Assembly (NCBI GenBank): GCA_051745935.1 | Contig: JBNJEM010000108.1 | Span: 1-15,461 of the forward strand | Origin: JBNJEM01 sp051745935 | Lineage (GTDB): Bacteria; Planctomycetota; Planctomycetia; Pirellulales; Pirellulaceae | Direction of reading: 5' to 3' | Length of the DNA stretch: 15,461 nucleotides | In this document: positions 1-6,553 of the stretch, piece after piece | Layout: each line of letters opens with the position of its first letter | How positions within the stretch are numbered: the first letter of the stretch is position 1 | Notes under the pieces: model-generated | What the model saw: only the letters and a program-made list of their open reading frames with translations | Told to the model about the DNA's origin: nothing | The model's database searches: none | Made by a program: the position numbers and the translations under genes

Positions 1-198
1 CGGTTGGATTTGTCCGGGTGGAAAGCTGCCCGGCGCAAGCCGTCCTCCCGTTGGTCGGACTCGCGGCGGAGAAAGTCATCCGCGACCGGTCTATACCGGC
101 GGTTGGATTTGTCCGGGTGGAAAGCTGCCCGGCGCAAGCCGTCCTCCCGTTGGTCGGACTCGCGGCGGAGAAAGTCATCCGCGACCGGTCTATACCGG
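1..198 (-). repeat. Tandem pair of family A repeat (99-bp period), reverse orientation
   Basis: Two copies lie head to tail (about 1-99 and 100-198) with no difference seen between them. They are the reverse complement of the copies at 3245-3344 and 5431-5630. Each contains the core CGGTTGGATTTGTCCGGGTG and ends in a CTATACCGG-type junction. Read on the minus strand, each carries a small hairpin, GCGGA/TCCGC around an 8-nt loop. Short open frames cross the pair, but they only reflect the repeat's lack of stop codons, and I do not call them genes. The left edge of the window may cut a longer array. Both copies differ from the 5431-5630 pair at the same two positions, so the two copies share a local history. 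Confidence 0.9.
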
Positions 199-221
199 TT
201 GCTGAGCCACCGTGACACCAT

Positions 222-248
222 CCGAAAACGGCCGTAAGGCATGCCGTT
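222..248 (-). terminator. Possible terminator downstream of the BBP7 gene
   Basis: On the minus strand AACGGC and GCCGTT form a 6-bp stem around a 10-nt loop (227-248). A TTTT run overlaps and follows the stem. It lies about 165 nt past the BBP7 stop codon and just before the family A pair. The U tract is short, so intrinsic termination is only possible. The rest of 199-411 shows no convincing gene; a short GC-rich direct repeat (GCGCGAGGC twice) sits near 356-382. Confidence 0.35.
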
Positions 249-411
249 CTGGTCGTTCGTCCCCGCAAGTGGCGCCGCGCATTGGCGTGGTTTTTGATCG
301 GGTGGAGGATACCGGTTGGTTCGGCTGTATCAAAGGACGAGGTTTGTTCTGGTAGTGCGCGAGGCGCAGGGGCGCGAGGCGACCGGGCAACGGTTGGTCG
401 GTGGTGGCGAG

Positions 412-1962
412 CTACCAGAGGTACTCCACGCCGGCGGTGAAGCCGTGATAAAAGAGGTAGCTGCTGTTGTCGATTTCCGCGTCGCGCGGTGAGGGGTCGC
501 CGCCGAAGATGGGAACATCTGGATCGAAGTTGTCGGTGGCCAAGGCCACTTCGTCCATCCACAGGAACATATAGCCGCCCCGCAATGTCCATTGCTGATT
601 GATGCGCCACAGCGCGCTGACGTTGGCATCGCCCAGGAACGCAGGGCTGTCCTCCGTGACGTGGGCCCGATACGACTCGGTACCCGGGTCGGATACAGCG
701 ACCGTTGTCCGTTGCGTGGCGTGGTTGCCATAGAGTCCCGCTCTGGCTTCCGTACCCACGTGGAGCCCGGGGAGGAGACAGAGCCACAGACTACTGCCAA
801 GTTGCCCGCCGGTGAGGCTATTCAAGGTGCTGACCACTGTTTCGGACGACGCCTCGTTTACTTGTGATTCGGTGACGTACTGGAAATCTTCTTTCAGTTG
901 CATATACCGGATCCCGTAAAACCAGGATCCTTGGAGGCGGGTATTGGGACCGGCCCAGCGGCGGCGATAGTTCAATTCAATGGTGTCGAAATCCGAGGAA
1001 TAAGCGATGCCTTGGAACGAAGCCTGGTCCGTTTCCAAGAACCCGCCCGAAGGGTCCGTACCAAACTCGCTGTAGATCGAGTACAACTCGTCAATTTCAC
1101 TGGTCACGTTTGAATTCGAGGCCCAATTGGCCAGTCCCAGGTAGGTGGTTTCCAGCGAACTGCCGGGCCCCAATTGGATGGCGAAGCTGGCCCGGAAGCC
1201 GGATTCGTTATCGAAATCCAGTTGATCGGTGCCTAACACGGGGTTGTCCGGTCCGATCCCCAAGGTCGAGAAAACCGTATCCTCCCCCACACTGTCCCGT
1301 TTCAAGGAGACCCATTCGGCTGACGCGTCGTACCAGCGAGGGGCGCCATAGCCACCGGCGCCGTAAGGCAGCAGGCATCGCAGGGTGCTCCAGTCGAAAT
1401 CGTCGCTCGCGTACGCCTCGCCCGGGTAGAATGCCGGGTCGTGGAATGCCGGGTCGTAACCGGCACCGGGCGGGCATGGAGCGCCGCCCATGGCTGGATA
1501 TTCGGCTGGCCCCATGCCCTCGATGGGGGCGGCGGGTGACGGGCTCGGCTGTTGGGGTGGCGCCCCTTGCGCTGGGTCATAATAGCCAGCCGGTTGGGGG
1601 CCGTGGGACGCGGGAGGGGCTCCCATGGCGCCCGGTGTCGCCCCCGGTGGCATCATGGGTTGGGCCGGGGCACGTGAATCGCGCATCATGCCGTCCTGGG
1701 CCCGCGGGGGGCCGGCGTTGGCCCCCGGAGGCAATGCCGCCATCGGTGAATAGGCCGGCACGCCAGGCTGGCCGCCCGGCCCTGGCGCGTATTGAGGCAT
1801 GGACGTCGGACCACTCCCGGGAACCATGCCGGGTTGCATTGGCGGAGTCGCTTGTTGATAGCCCTCCGGGGCCGGATATGACTGAGCCCTAACGTCGCGC
1901 GCACCAATGACCAGCGCAATGGCGATTAGCACGCACAGTCCCCACGACCTATCGATTCTCAT
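412..1962 (-). CDS. BBP7-family outer-membrane beta-barrel protein
   Basis: This 516-residue protein starts at ATG 1962, with GGAG 7 nt upstream on the minus strand. Residues 1-26 form a signal peptide (charged start, hydrophobic core, cleavage after VRA). Residues about 28-190 are a low-complexity Pro/Gly/Ala/Met-rich linker. From about residue 195 the pattern changes to alternating aromatic and polar strands, opening with PRWYDASAEWVSLKRD and closing with GFTAGVEYLW. The terminal tryptophan fits the C-terminal aromatic signal used for outer-membrane barrel assembly. The order of a tryptophan-rich first strand, an LETTYLG-like segment and a final FYHGFTAGVEYLW matches the planctomycete family Pfam calls putative beta barrel porin 7 (BBP7); this is recognition from memory, not a search. 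The role is probably an outer-membrane pore or structural protein, with substrate unknown. The gene diverges from the pseudokinase gene, and a candidate terminator lies at 222-248. Confidence 0.85.
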   Translation of the reverse strand: MRIDRSWGLCVLIAIALVIGARDVRAQSYPAPEGYQQATPPMQPGMVPGSGPTSMPQYAPGPGGQPGVPAYSPMAALPPGANAGPPRAQDGMMRDSRAPAQPMMPPGATPGAMGAPPASHGPQPAGYYDPAQGAPPQQPSPSPAAPIEGMGPAEYPAMGGAPCPPGAGYDPAFHDPAFYPGEAYASDDFDWSTLRCLLPYGAGGYGAPRWYDASAEWVSLKRDSVGEDTVFSTLGIGPDNPVLGTDQLDFDNESGFRASFAIQLGPGSSLETTYLGLANWASNSNVTSEIDELYSIYSEFGTDPSGGFLETDQASFQGIAYSSDFDTIELNYRRRWAGPNTRLQGSWFYGIRYMQLKEDFQYVTESQVNEASSETVVSTLNSLTGGQLGSSLWLCLLPGLHVGTEARAGLYGNHATQRTTVAVSDPGTESYRAHVTEDSPAFLGDANVSALWRINQQWTLRGGYMFLWMDEVALATDNFDPDVPIFGGDPSPRDAEIDNSSYLFYHGFTAGVEYLW

Positions 1963-2456
1963 TGGTAGTTCTCCGCGGCACGAATGCGAGTTGGCAGGGC
2001 GGAACCCCTTTGGGTTGCTTGGCCGCTTGCAAAACGCAGTTCAGGGTGCAACCCGTGTTTTCGATGACAGGGGCAACGCAATGACCACGTTTACCCGTCC
2101 GATGTGTATACGTCCTTGTCGTCAGCTATCGGTCTGGCGCAATAGGTAGAACCAACACTTCTGGCGCTCCCAGGATACTTTGGATAATCGGCAAACCCGT
2201 TCCCGGAATTTGGGGTTTCCGCCGATTCCGTCACGAAAGTACATAAATCTAACCGTCTTGCCCCCCTATTGAGGTTTCCGGGGGCGGTGAGGCCAGGGAG
2301 CACCGCCCGTGGAGCCCCCGGCGTCCCGGGTCACTTGCGAAGCGCCACTTTGCTTGAGACAATAGCGGGTAGCCCCTTCGAATTCCGTGGTGGCGTGGTT
2401 GCGATGCGTCGGGGGGGAGGCATCCGTGCCGGCAGTGGGGGCGAATTGAGAGGCGC
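1963..2456. other. Divergent intergenic region between the BBP7 gene and the pseudokinase gene
   Basis: This 494-bp gap has no ORF I would defend; the ORFs crossing it are short and show no recognisable domain. It should hold the promoters of both flanking genes, but I see no clear -35/-10 pair. One perfect inverted repeat, GGCGGTG (2283-2289) and CACCGCC (2301-2307) around an 11-nt spacer, lies about 150 bp upstream of the kinase-like start. It could be an operator or a leader hairpin. Confidence 0.5.
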
Positions 2457-5423
2457 ATGCTCATGTCCGACAGCGAACCCGTGAAGAGCTCGCGCGAGCT
2501 CTGGCAGCGGCTGGAAAGGAGCGACATTCTCCGGGACGATGAGTTGCACACGGCGCGGTGGATGTCCCGAGAGACCTCGAGTGCCAAGATGCTGGCCCGC
2601 CGGCTGGTGGCCAAAGGGATACTTACCCGGTGGCAGGCGGGCCGGTTGCTGAAGGGACGCGAGCGATTGCGGTTGGGCAATCACAAGCTTTGCGAGCGGA
2701 TTGGCCAAGGCGTGTCGGGACGCGTGTTTCTGGCTGAGCACATTCAATTGCGGCGGCAAGTGGCCGTGAAGATCTTTTCACGCCGGTTCACGCGAGACCC
2801 GAAGATCGTCGATCGGTTTCTCGAGGATGCCCGCCGGTCAGCCCAGCTCAACCATCACAACTTGGCGCACGTACTGGATATCGATAACGCCGAGGGACGG
2901 TACTACATGGTGATGGAGTATGTACACGGGCAGGATCTTCAAGAGGTGGTGAAAGCAAGCGGCTGTTTGCCCTTTACCCAGGTCCTGGATTACCTGTGCC
3001 AGGCGGCTGATGGACTCCATCACGCCCACCAGGCGGGGATCGTGCATGGCGATTTATGTCCCGCCAACCTCATGCGGGACGAGCGGGGCGTCATCAAGAT
3101 TGTGGGCTGGGGTGTAGCGAGTTTAACCGACCAGCAACCCCTGGCTGAGCAACCGCCAGGTTCAACGCCGACCGATACTTCGGCCTCCGACGACCAGGAC
3201 GTTTATCGGGCCCCCGAGCAACAGAGGGGCAACGGTATTGGGAATATACCGGTGGCGGATGACTTGGTCCGCCGCGAGTCCGACCAACGGGAGGACGGCT
3301 TGCGTCGAGCAGCGTTCCACCCGGACAAATCCGACCGCCTGAAGGATATTCCCGGCGATATTTACGCCCTAGGACAGACCGCTGGCTATCTCTTGACAGG
3401 GCAACCACCACCGATACCAGGGGAGGATTCGTCCGGGGAGTCGCTAAGGAGGGGGGCGGCGGGCTTCGATTGGAACCGAACGGGGGCTCATGTGCCGGCC
3501 TCGTTCATCGAAATCATTGAGCGGATGACGGCGGCCGAACCTGAAGAGCGGTTCGACACGGCCGAGGCGGTTCGCGTGGCTCTGCAATCGCAATGGGATG
3601 AAAGTGCCGAACCATCGTTGACCGGCCCGGGGCCGCCTGCTGACCCTTCACAACCCCTGACAAAACCTGGTTCCCGCTCCCAAAACTCCCTGGGTGAAAA
3701 TAAACCCGACGGGGCTTGTTATGGCTTTATGCAATCACGGCCGATTTCGGCTGAACCGGATGACGGGGTGGAGGTTCCCGTCGTATCGCCGGTTCGAACC
3801 CCGCGTGCCCGAAATGACTCAGGTGAACAGTCCGTTCAGTTTCGATTTGGACGACGGGTGGTCGTGGGCGTGGTGGGGGGGATGGCCCTTGTTAGCCTGC
3901 TGGTTACCGCGGTTGTCTATTCGTTTGGCCCCGGTGACTCGCGTGCGTCTGGGGCAGCGAAGGGATCGCGCGCGGCCGTAAAGGAAGGTGGGGCCCGCGG
4001 GTCGCGCCCGCGACTCACGCCGCGTCGGCGGCGGGCCAGATCGACAGCGTTGGAAACCTCGTTGCCGGAGGCTGGAGCGACCGATGGCGGCTCCAAGCAA
4101 ACGGGAGAAGATTCACCAAAGGAGGAGCCTGGCGATGAAGATCTGGATGAACCACCCGGGGTCCATGCCACCTGGAAGAAGAGCCCCGGCAAGTCTGGCC
4201 AAGACAAAAAGCCCCCCTCGAGTACTCCGGCCCAGCCGGCGGGCAAGGCCTCCGTATCCGACGCGCCGAACACGAAGAAACCATCGAACCTTGAACCGTC
4301 CATGGCGGCGGATCCCTTCCGGCAGCTTCCGCTGGCGATTGATCTGCCGGCATTCGATGACGACACGGGCGCGAACCGGAGCGATCTGGAAATTGGCTCT
4401 CTAGCCGTTTCGGCTGGGAAAACAGACGTGTCACTGCTGGGCGGAACGCATGCCAGTAAAGGGCCGGGACGGTTCATGCTGAGAACCGATGATCGTCAAA
4501 CCACGCCTGCGTGGACCGTTTTGTTTTGTGCTGATGAACCAGACGGTGATGAACCAGACGGTGATGAACCAGACAGTGATGAACCAGACGGTGATGAACC
4601 AGACGGTGATGAACCAGACAGTGATGAACCAGACGGTGAAGAGGGGCTGGAAATCGCCAGATTTCGAGTGCAAGACACCCAGTTGCGTTTTTCCTGGGCG
4701 GCCACCGCCTCGCAATGCGCGGCGGCGGCGTGTCTTGGAAACTGCGTGCTCCGGCTTTCCGTCCAAGAGCATGTTCATGAGCTCAGGTTGCGCGAAGCGA
4801 GGACGATCGAACCATTGTGGGTGGACCTGGAGCGATCGGCAATGCGGCGAAAATGTCCCATTCCGGCGATGCCTGATCGTCGGCAGGTGCGTTTCGAAGT
4901 CACGCGGCTCGAGAATCCATTTCCTGGAGTCCATCACGTGAATCCGGCGGGGCCCATTGCCGCCCACGACGAAGAGGTCATGGTGCGGCTTGGCGGCGAA
5001 GAATTGGAAGAGCACGTGCTGCAAGTGACGCTTGCCCCTCGGTTGCGAACCACGTTTGACCTGGAGTGCAAGACCTTTTTCAAGGTCAGCCCGCGGCTTG
5101 AATGGATCCCCTTGACCCAGGACAAACTACGGACCGTGGCCAATTTCGTGGCCCAGAAACAGCATTCGGATCATCAGCAGGCGTTGCAGGCGAGAACGGC
5201 CTTGTCCCGCTTGCCACGCAAATCGCCCCATCGCGCCGCGCTGAAAAAGAGATGCGAGGCGCTGGAGGCGAAAGTGGCGGAAACCAGCAAGGCGAGCAAC
5301 CGCTTGGAAAAAGTGCGACAAATGCGTAAGGCAACGACTGAAGGCGCGGCCCTTCACTTTCGTCTCTACTATCTCGCGGGCGACCGTGAAGTCGATTTGG
5401 TGCGTACGAAGACGGATCAATAG
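2457..5423 (+). CDS. Membrane-anchored Hanks-type pseudokinase carrying in-frame repeat insertions
   Basis: This is a 988-residue kinase-like protein. Residues about 12-70 form the small helical domain (ending TRWQAGRLLKGR) that often precedes planctomycete kinases. The kinase fold follows: glycine loop G83-Q-G-V-S-G88, VAVK Lys105, an Asp124 where the alpha-C Glu is expected, catalytic loop HGDLCPAN (Asp199 kept, lysine replaced by Cys201), GWG at 217-219 in place of DFG, APE near 254-256, and DIYALG after an inserted block. Loss of the DFG Asp and the loop Lys predicts no phosphotransfer. One membrane segment spans about 468-490, followed by a charged low-complexity linker, seven DEPDG/DEPDS units (about 693-727) and a C-terminal domain I do not recognise. 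Inserted repeats encode residues 263-296 and 402-424. GAGAGG at 2448-2453 is 3 nt from ATG 2457 but 9 nt from the in-frame ATG 2463, so 2463 may be the true start. A role as scaffold or sensor is inference. Confidence 0.85.
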   Translation: MLMSDSEPVKSSRELWQRLERSDILRDDELHTARWMSRETSSAKMLARRLVAKGILTRWQAGRLLKGRERLRLGNHKLCERIGQGVSGRVFLAEHIQLRRQVAVKIFSRRFTRDPKIVDRFLEDARRSAQLNHHNLAHVLDIDNAEGRYYMVMEYVHGQDLQEVVKASGCLPFTQVLDYLCQAADGLHHAHQAGIVHGDLCPANLMRDERGVIKIVGWGVASLTDQQPLAEQPPGSTPTDTSASDDQDVYRAPEQQRGNGIGNIPVADDLVRRESDQREDGLRRAAFHPDKSDRLKDIPGDIYALGQTAGYLLTGQPPPIPGEDSSGESLRRGAAGFDWNRTGAHVPASFIEIIERMTAAEPEERFDTAEAVRVALQSQWDESAEPSLTGPGPPADPSQPLTKPGSRSQNSLGENKPDGACYGFMQSRPISAEPDDGVEVPVVSPVRTPRARNDSGEQSVQFRFGRRVVVGVVGGMALVSLLVTAVVYSFGPGDSRASGAAKGSRAAVKEGGARGSRPRLTPRRRRARSTALETSLPEAGATDGGSKQTGEDSPKEEPGDEDLDEPPGVHATWKKSPGKSGQDKKPPSSTPAQPAGKASVSDAPNTKKPSNLEPSMAADPFRQLPLAIDLPAFDDDTGANRSDLEIGSLAVSAGKTDVSLLGGTHASKGPGRFMLRTDDRQTTPAWTVLFCADEPDGDEPDGDEPDSDEPDGDEPDGDEPDSDEPDGEEGLEIARFRVQDTQLRFSWAATASQCAAAACLGNCVLRLSVQEHVHELRLREARTIEPLWVDLERSAMRRKCPIPAMPDRRQVRFEVTRLENPFPGVHHVNPAGPIAAHDEEVMVRLGGEELEEHVLQVTLAPRLRTTFDLECKTFFKVSPRLEWIPLTQDKLRTVANFVAQKQHSDHQQALQARTALSRLPRKSPHRAALKKRCEALEAKVAETSKASNRLEKVRQMRKATTEGAALHFRLYYLAGDREVDLVRTKTDQ
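3245..3344 (+). repeat. Family A repeat inserted in frame in the pseudokinase gene
   Basis: This 100-bp segment differs from the intergenic copy at 5431-5530 at about 8 positions by eye. It lies inside the pseudokinase reading frame. Counting from AAT at 3243 to the matching GAT at 3345, the added length is 102 bp, or 34 codons (residues 263-296). It falls between the APE motif and DIYALG. Removing it leaves 11 residues between APEQ and DIYALG, close to the usual spacing in Hanks kinases, against 45 now. The GCGGA/TCCGC hairpin is kept and gains an outer G-C pair. Edges resemble each other (AATATACCGG left, GATATTCCCGG right), which could be a target duplication or site preference. Confidence 0.9.
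3659..3727 (+). repeat. Family B repeat inserted in frame in the pseudokinase linker
   Basis: These 69 bp align without gaps to 6906-6974, matching at 56 of 69 positions by hand count (about 81%). The length is exactly 23 codons, encoding residues 402-424 (TKPGSRSQNSLGENKPDG, then ACYGF). It sits in the linker between the kinase fold and the membrane segment, where extra residues should be tolerated. The intergenic copy is open in the same frame (TQRGSHCQDSLDERKPDW, then FCYGF). Confidence 0.8.
4533..4637 (+). repeat. 15-bp coding minisatellite encoding DEPDG/DEPDS
   Basis: Seven uninterrupted units of GATGAACCAGACGGT follow one another. Units 3 and 6 have AGT in place of the final GGT, so the array has a higher-order 45-bp period: Gly, Gly, Ser, Gly, Gly, Ser, Gly. 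Near-identical DNA, not just protein, points to recent expansion by slippage or unequal recombination. It encodes an acidic stretch in the C-terminal part of the pseudokinase and is a likely length polymorphism. Confidence 0.95.
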
Positions 5424-5430
5424 CCACGAG

Positions 5431-5630
5431 TATACCGGTCGCGGATGACTTTCTCCGCCGCGAGTCCGACCAACGGGAGGACGGCTTGCGTCGGGCGGCT
5501 TTCCACCCGGACAAATCCAACCGCCTGAAATATACCGGTCGCGGATGACTTTCTCCGCCGCGAGTCCGACCAACGGGAGGACGGCTTGCGTCGGGCGGCT
5601 TTCCACCCGGAAGAATCCAACCGCCTGAAA
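5431..5630 (+). repeat. Tandem pair of family A repeat (100-bp period), forward orientation
   Basis: The copies at 5431-5530 and 5531-5630 each begin TATACCGGTCGCGGATGACT and end CCGCCTGAAA. They differ at two adjacent-region bases (GGACAAATCC against GGAAGAATCC). The pair begins 7 bp after the pseudokinase stop codon and nearly fills the gap to the Nudix gene. All three minus-strand frames are open through a unit, and the plus frame used inside the pseudokinase is also open. Because the period is 100 bp, a minus-strand reader changes frame at each unit and still meets no stop. No gene is called here. Confidence 0.92.
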
Positions 5631-5636
5631 TATAAT
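5631..5636 (+). promoter_or_regulatory. Possible -10 element of the Nudix gene at the repeat edge
   Basis: TATAAT, a perfect match to the sigma-70-type -10 consensus, begins where a third family A copy would start (TATACC in the other units). It lies 28 bp before the Nudix ATG. No good -35 box is visible about 17 bp upstream, which is repeat sequence, so this is only a candidate. Confidence 0.35.
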
Positions 5637-5664
5637 CAGCTACTACCGTAACGGGGCCAAGGAG

Positions 5665-6144
5665 ATGAGTGAGCACGTGAACCAGGACATCAAGTATGAT
5701 CAGGCCAGCGCGGTGCCGATCCGGTTCCGCGATCGGGAGACTGAGTTTTGCCTGATCACCTCAAGTGGCAAGCGGCGATGGGGGTTTCCAAAAGGGATCA
5801 TTGATCCGGGGGAAACCCCGACGGAAACGGCATTGAAGGAAGCGGAGGAGGAAGCGGGGGTCACCGGAGAGATCCGGAATCCGCCCTTGGGCACCTATGA
5901 ATACCATAAGTGGGGACGGTCGCTCAGCGTGCTGGTGATGTTAATGGAGGTTCATGAATCGCTGGACGCGTGGGAGGAGTCGTGGTTACGCGAACGCCGC
6001 TGGCTCAAGATCGACCAGGCGCTGCAATGGCTTGACCCATGCCGCGGCTTGGCGTATTTCGTGCTCGAAGCGGCCCGGCGACTCAATGGGCCAGTGAGTT
6101 CTGTTCGTGCGGCCGGGAAGCCCGGGGCTGGGCCGGTTTGCTGA
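5665..6144 (+). CDS. Nudix hydrolase
   Basis: This 159-residue protein has a Nudix box at residues 44-66: G44, E50, then K58-E-A-E-E-E-A-G-V66. It fits GX5EX7REUXEEXGU except that the first Arg is Lys. WGFPKG (39-44) precedes the box, as in the diphosphoinositol-polyphosphate and diadenosine-polyphosphate hydrolase branch. Nudix enzymes cleave nucleoside diphosphates linked to another moiety using a divalent metal held by the box glutamates; the substrate here cannot be read from the sequence. The start is odd: AAGGAG (5659-5664) directly abuts ATG 5665 with no spacer, while in-frame GTG 5677 (codon 5) lies 12 nt away. The true start may therefore be GTG 5677. The last residues after about 140 are low complexity, and the 3' end overlaps the convergent gene 6083-6262. 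The upstream gap is family A repeat. Confidence 0.9.
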   Translation: MSEHVNQDIKYDQASAVPIRFRDRETEFCLITSSGKRRWGFPKGIIDPGETPTETALKEAEEEAGVTGEIRNPPLGTYEYHKWGRSLSVLVMLMEVHESLDAWEESWLRERRWLKIDQALQWLDPCRGLAYFVLEAARRLNGPVSSVRAAGKPGAGPVC

Positions 6145-6262
6145 ATTGCCGCAGCAGTTGCTCGACTCGGTCGTTCAGCTCATCGAGCTGATTGAGGACG
6201 TCGTTTTGTCGTGCGTCAAGTTCGTCCAGCAGGGTGGGGTATGTTGGTGGGCTGTCGGGCAT
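6083..6262 (-). CDS. Small coiled-coil protein, 59 residues, function unknown
   Basis: ATG 6262 is preceded on the minus strand by AAAGGA 5-6 nt upstream, a good ribosome-binding site. The same frame stays open to 6478, but the upstream part is Arg/Pro-rich and lacks this support. Residues 12-40 show a clean heptad pattern with L12, L15, Q19, V22, L26, L29, V33, L36 and F40 in a/d positions, predicting one amphipathic coiled coil. The tail is polar and probably disordered. There is no signal peptide or membrane segment. The last 62 bp overlap the end of the convergent Nudix gene. I do not recognise a named family. The start signal and heptads are seen directly; that the gene is translated is inferred. 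Confidence 0.6.
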   Translation of the reverse strand: MPDSPPTYPTLLDELDARQNDVLNQLDELNDRVEQLLRQFSKPAQPRASRPHEQNSLAH

Positions 6263-6410
6263 GGCGATCCTTTCTTTGACGGTTCCCGTTGCCCAGACAA
6301 ATCGGCCGATGTGAGTGGAGACCTTTTGGGCGGAGGGCAAAGTGCGGGTCGGGGCGAGTGGGCGGACGGGGTAATCCACGTTGGCTTTGCGGGGGATGGA
6401 GCGGGCGACC

Positions 6411-6456
6411 GCGGGCGATCGAGGTCCCGCCCGCGCGGCGGCACGTAGTTTTTTTG
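6411..6456 (+). terminator. GC-rich hairpin followed by a T tract
   Basis: GCGGGCG (6411-6417) and CGCCCGC (6428-6434) form a perfect 7-bp stem around a 10-nt loop. A seven-T run begins about 15 nt downstream. The distance is too long for a textbook intrinsic terminator, but this is the best candidate for ending rightward transcripts from the Nudix gene before rpsU. Apart from this and the rpsU control region, 6263-6584 holds no gene I can support. Confidence 0.3.
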
Positions 6457-6471
6457 GGGGCCGCGGAGGTC

Positions 6472-6501
6472 TAGACAAGGGCGGCTGGCGTCGATTACAC
6501 T
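6472..6501 (+). promoter_or_regulatory. Candidate rpsU promoter
   Basis: TAGACA (6472-6477, 5 of 6 to TTGACA), an 18-bp spacer and TACACT (6496-6501, 4 of 6 to TATAAT) give a plausible housekeeping promoter. It would leave a leader of about 75 nt before the rpsU ATG. Confidence 0.4.
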
Positions 6502-6523
6502 AATGTGCTTTCAATTGTCGGAT

Positions 6524-6541
6524 GTAATGACGACGTAATGA
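6524..6541 (+). promoter_or_regulatory. Direct repeat GTAATGA in the rpsU control region
   Basis: GTAATGA occurs at 6524-6530 and 6535-6541 with an 11-bp period, about one helical turn. A related TAATG lies at 6501-6505. The arrangement would suit a protein bound on one DNA face, or an RNA-binding site if it lies in the leader. Function is inferred. Confidence 0.3.
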
Positions 6542-6553
6542 AATGGTCACACA

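Noticed and set aside
4..237. Short ORFs (4-237 and 18-215) reading through the left repeat pair
   Set aside because: They contain two identical repeat units in tandem and exist because the repeat lacks stops in most frames; there is no ribosome-binding site and no domain.
1110..1892. 260-codon plus-strand ORF
   Set aside because: It is antisense to the Pro/Gly-rich region of the BBP7 gene, is Arg/Pro-rich, and has no recognisable domain.
3780..3815. T-arm-like sequence GGTTCGAACCCCG suggesting a tRNA
   Set aside because: The flanking bases do not form a 5-bp T stem, no acceptor, D or anticodon arm can be built, and it lies inside the continuous pseudokinase frame.
4489..4941. ORF with repeated MNQTV units
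   Set aside because: It is the alternative-frame reading of the 15-bp minisatellite within the pseudokinase gene.
5431..5630. CRISPR array
   Set aside because: The units are about 100 bp, adjoin directly without unique spacers, and have no cas genes nearby.
1..5630. Composite transposon bounded by the inverted repeat pairs
   Set aside because: No transposase, terminal inverted repeats or target duplications are visible around the block; the pairs are better explained as dispersed small repeats.
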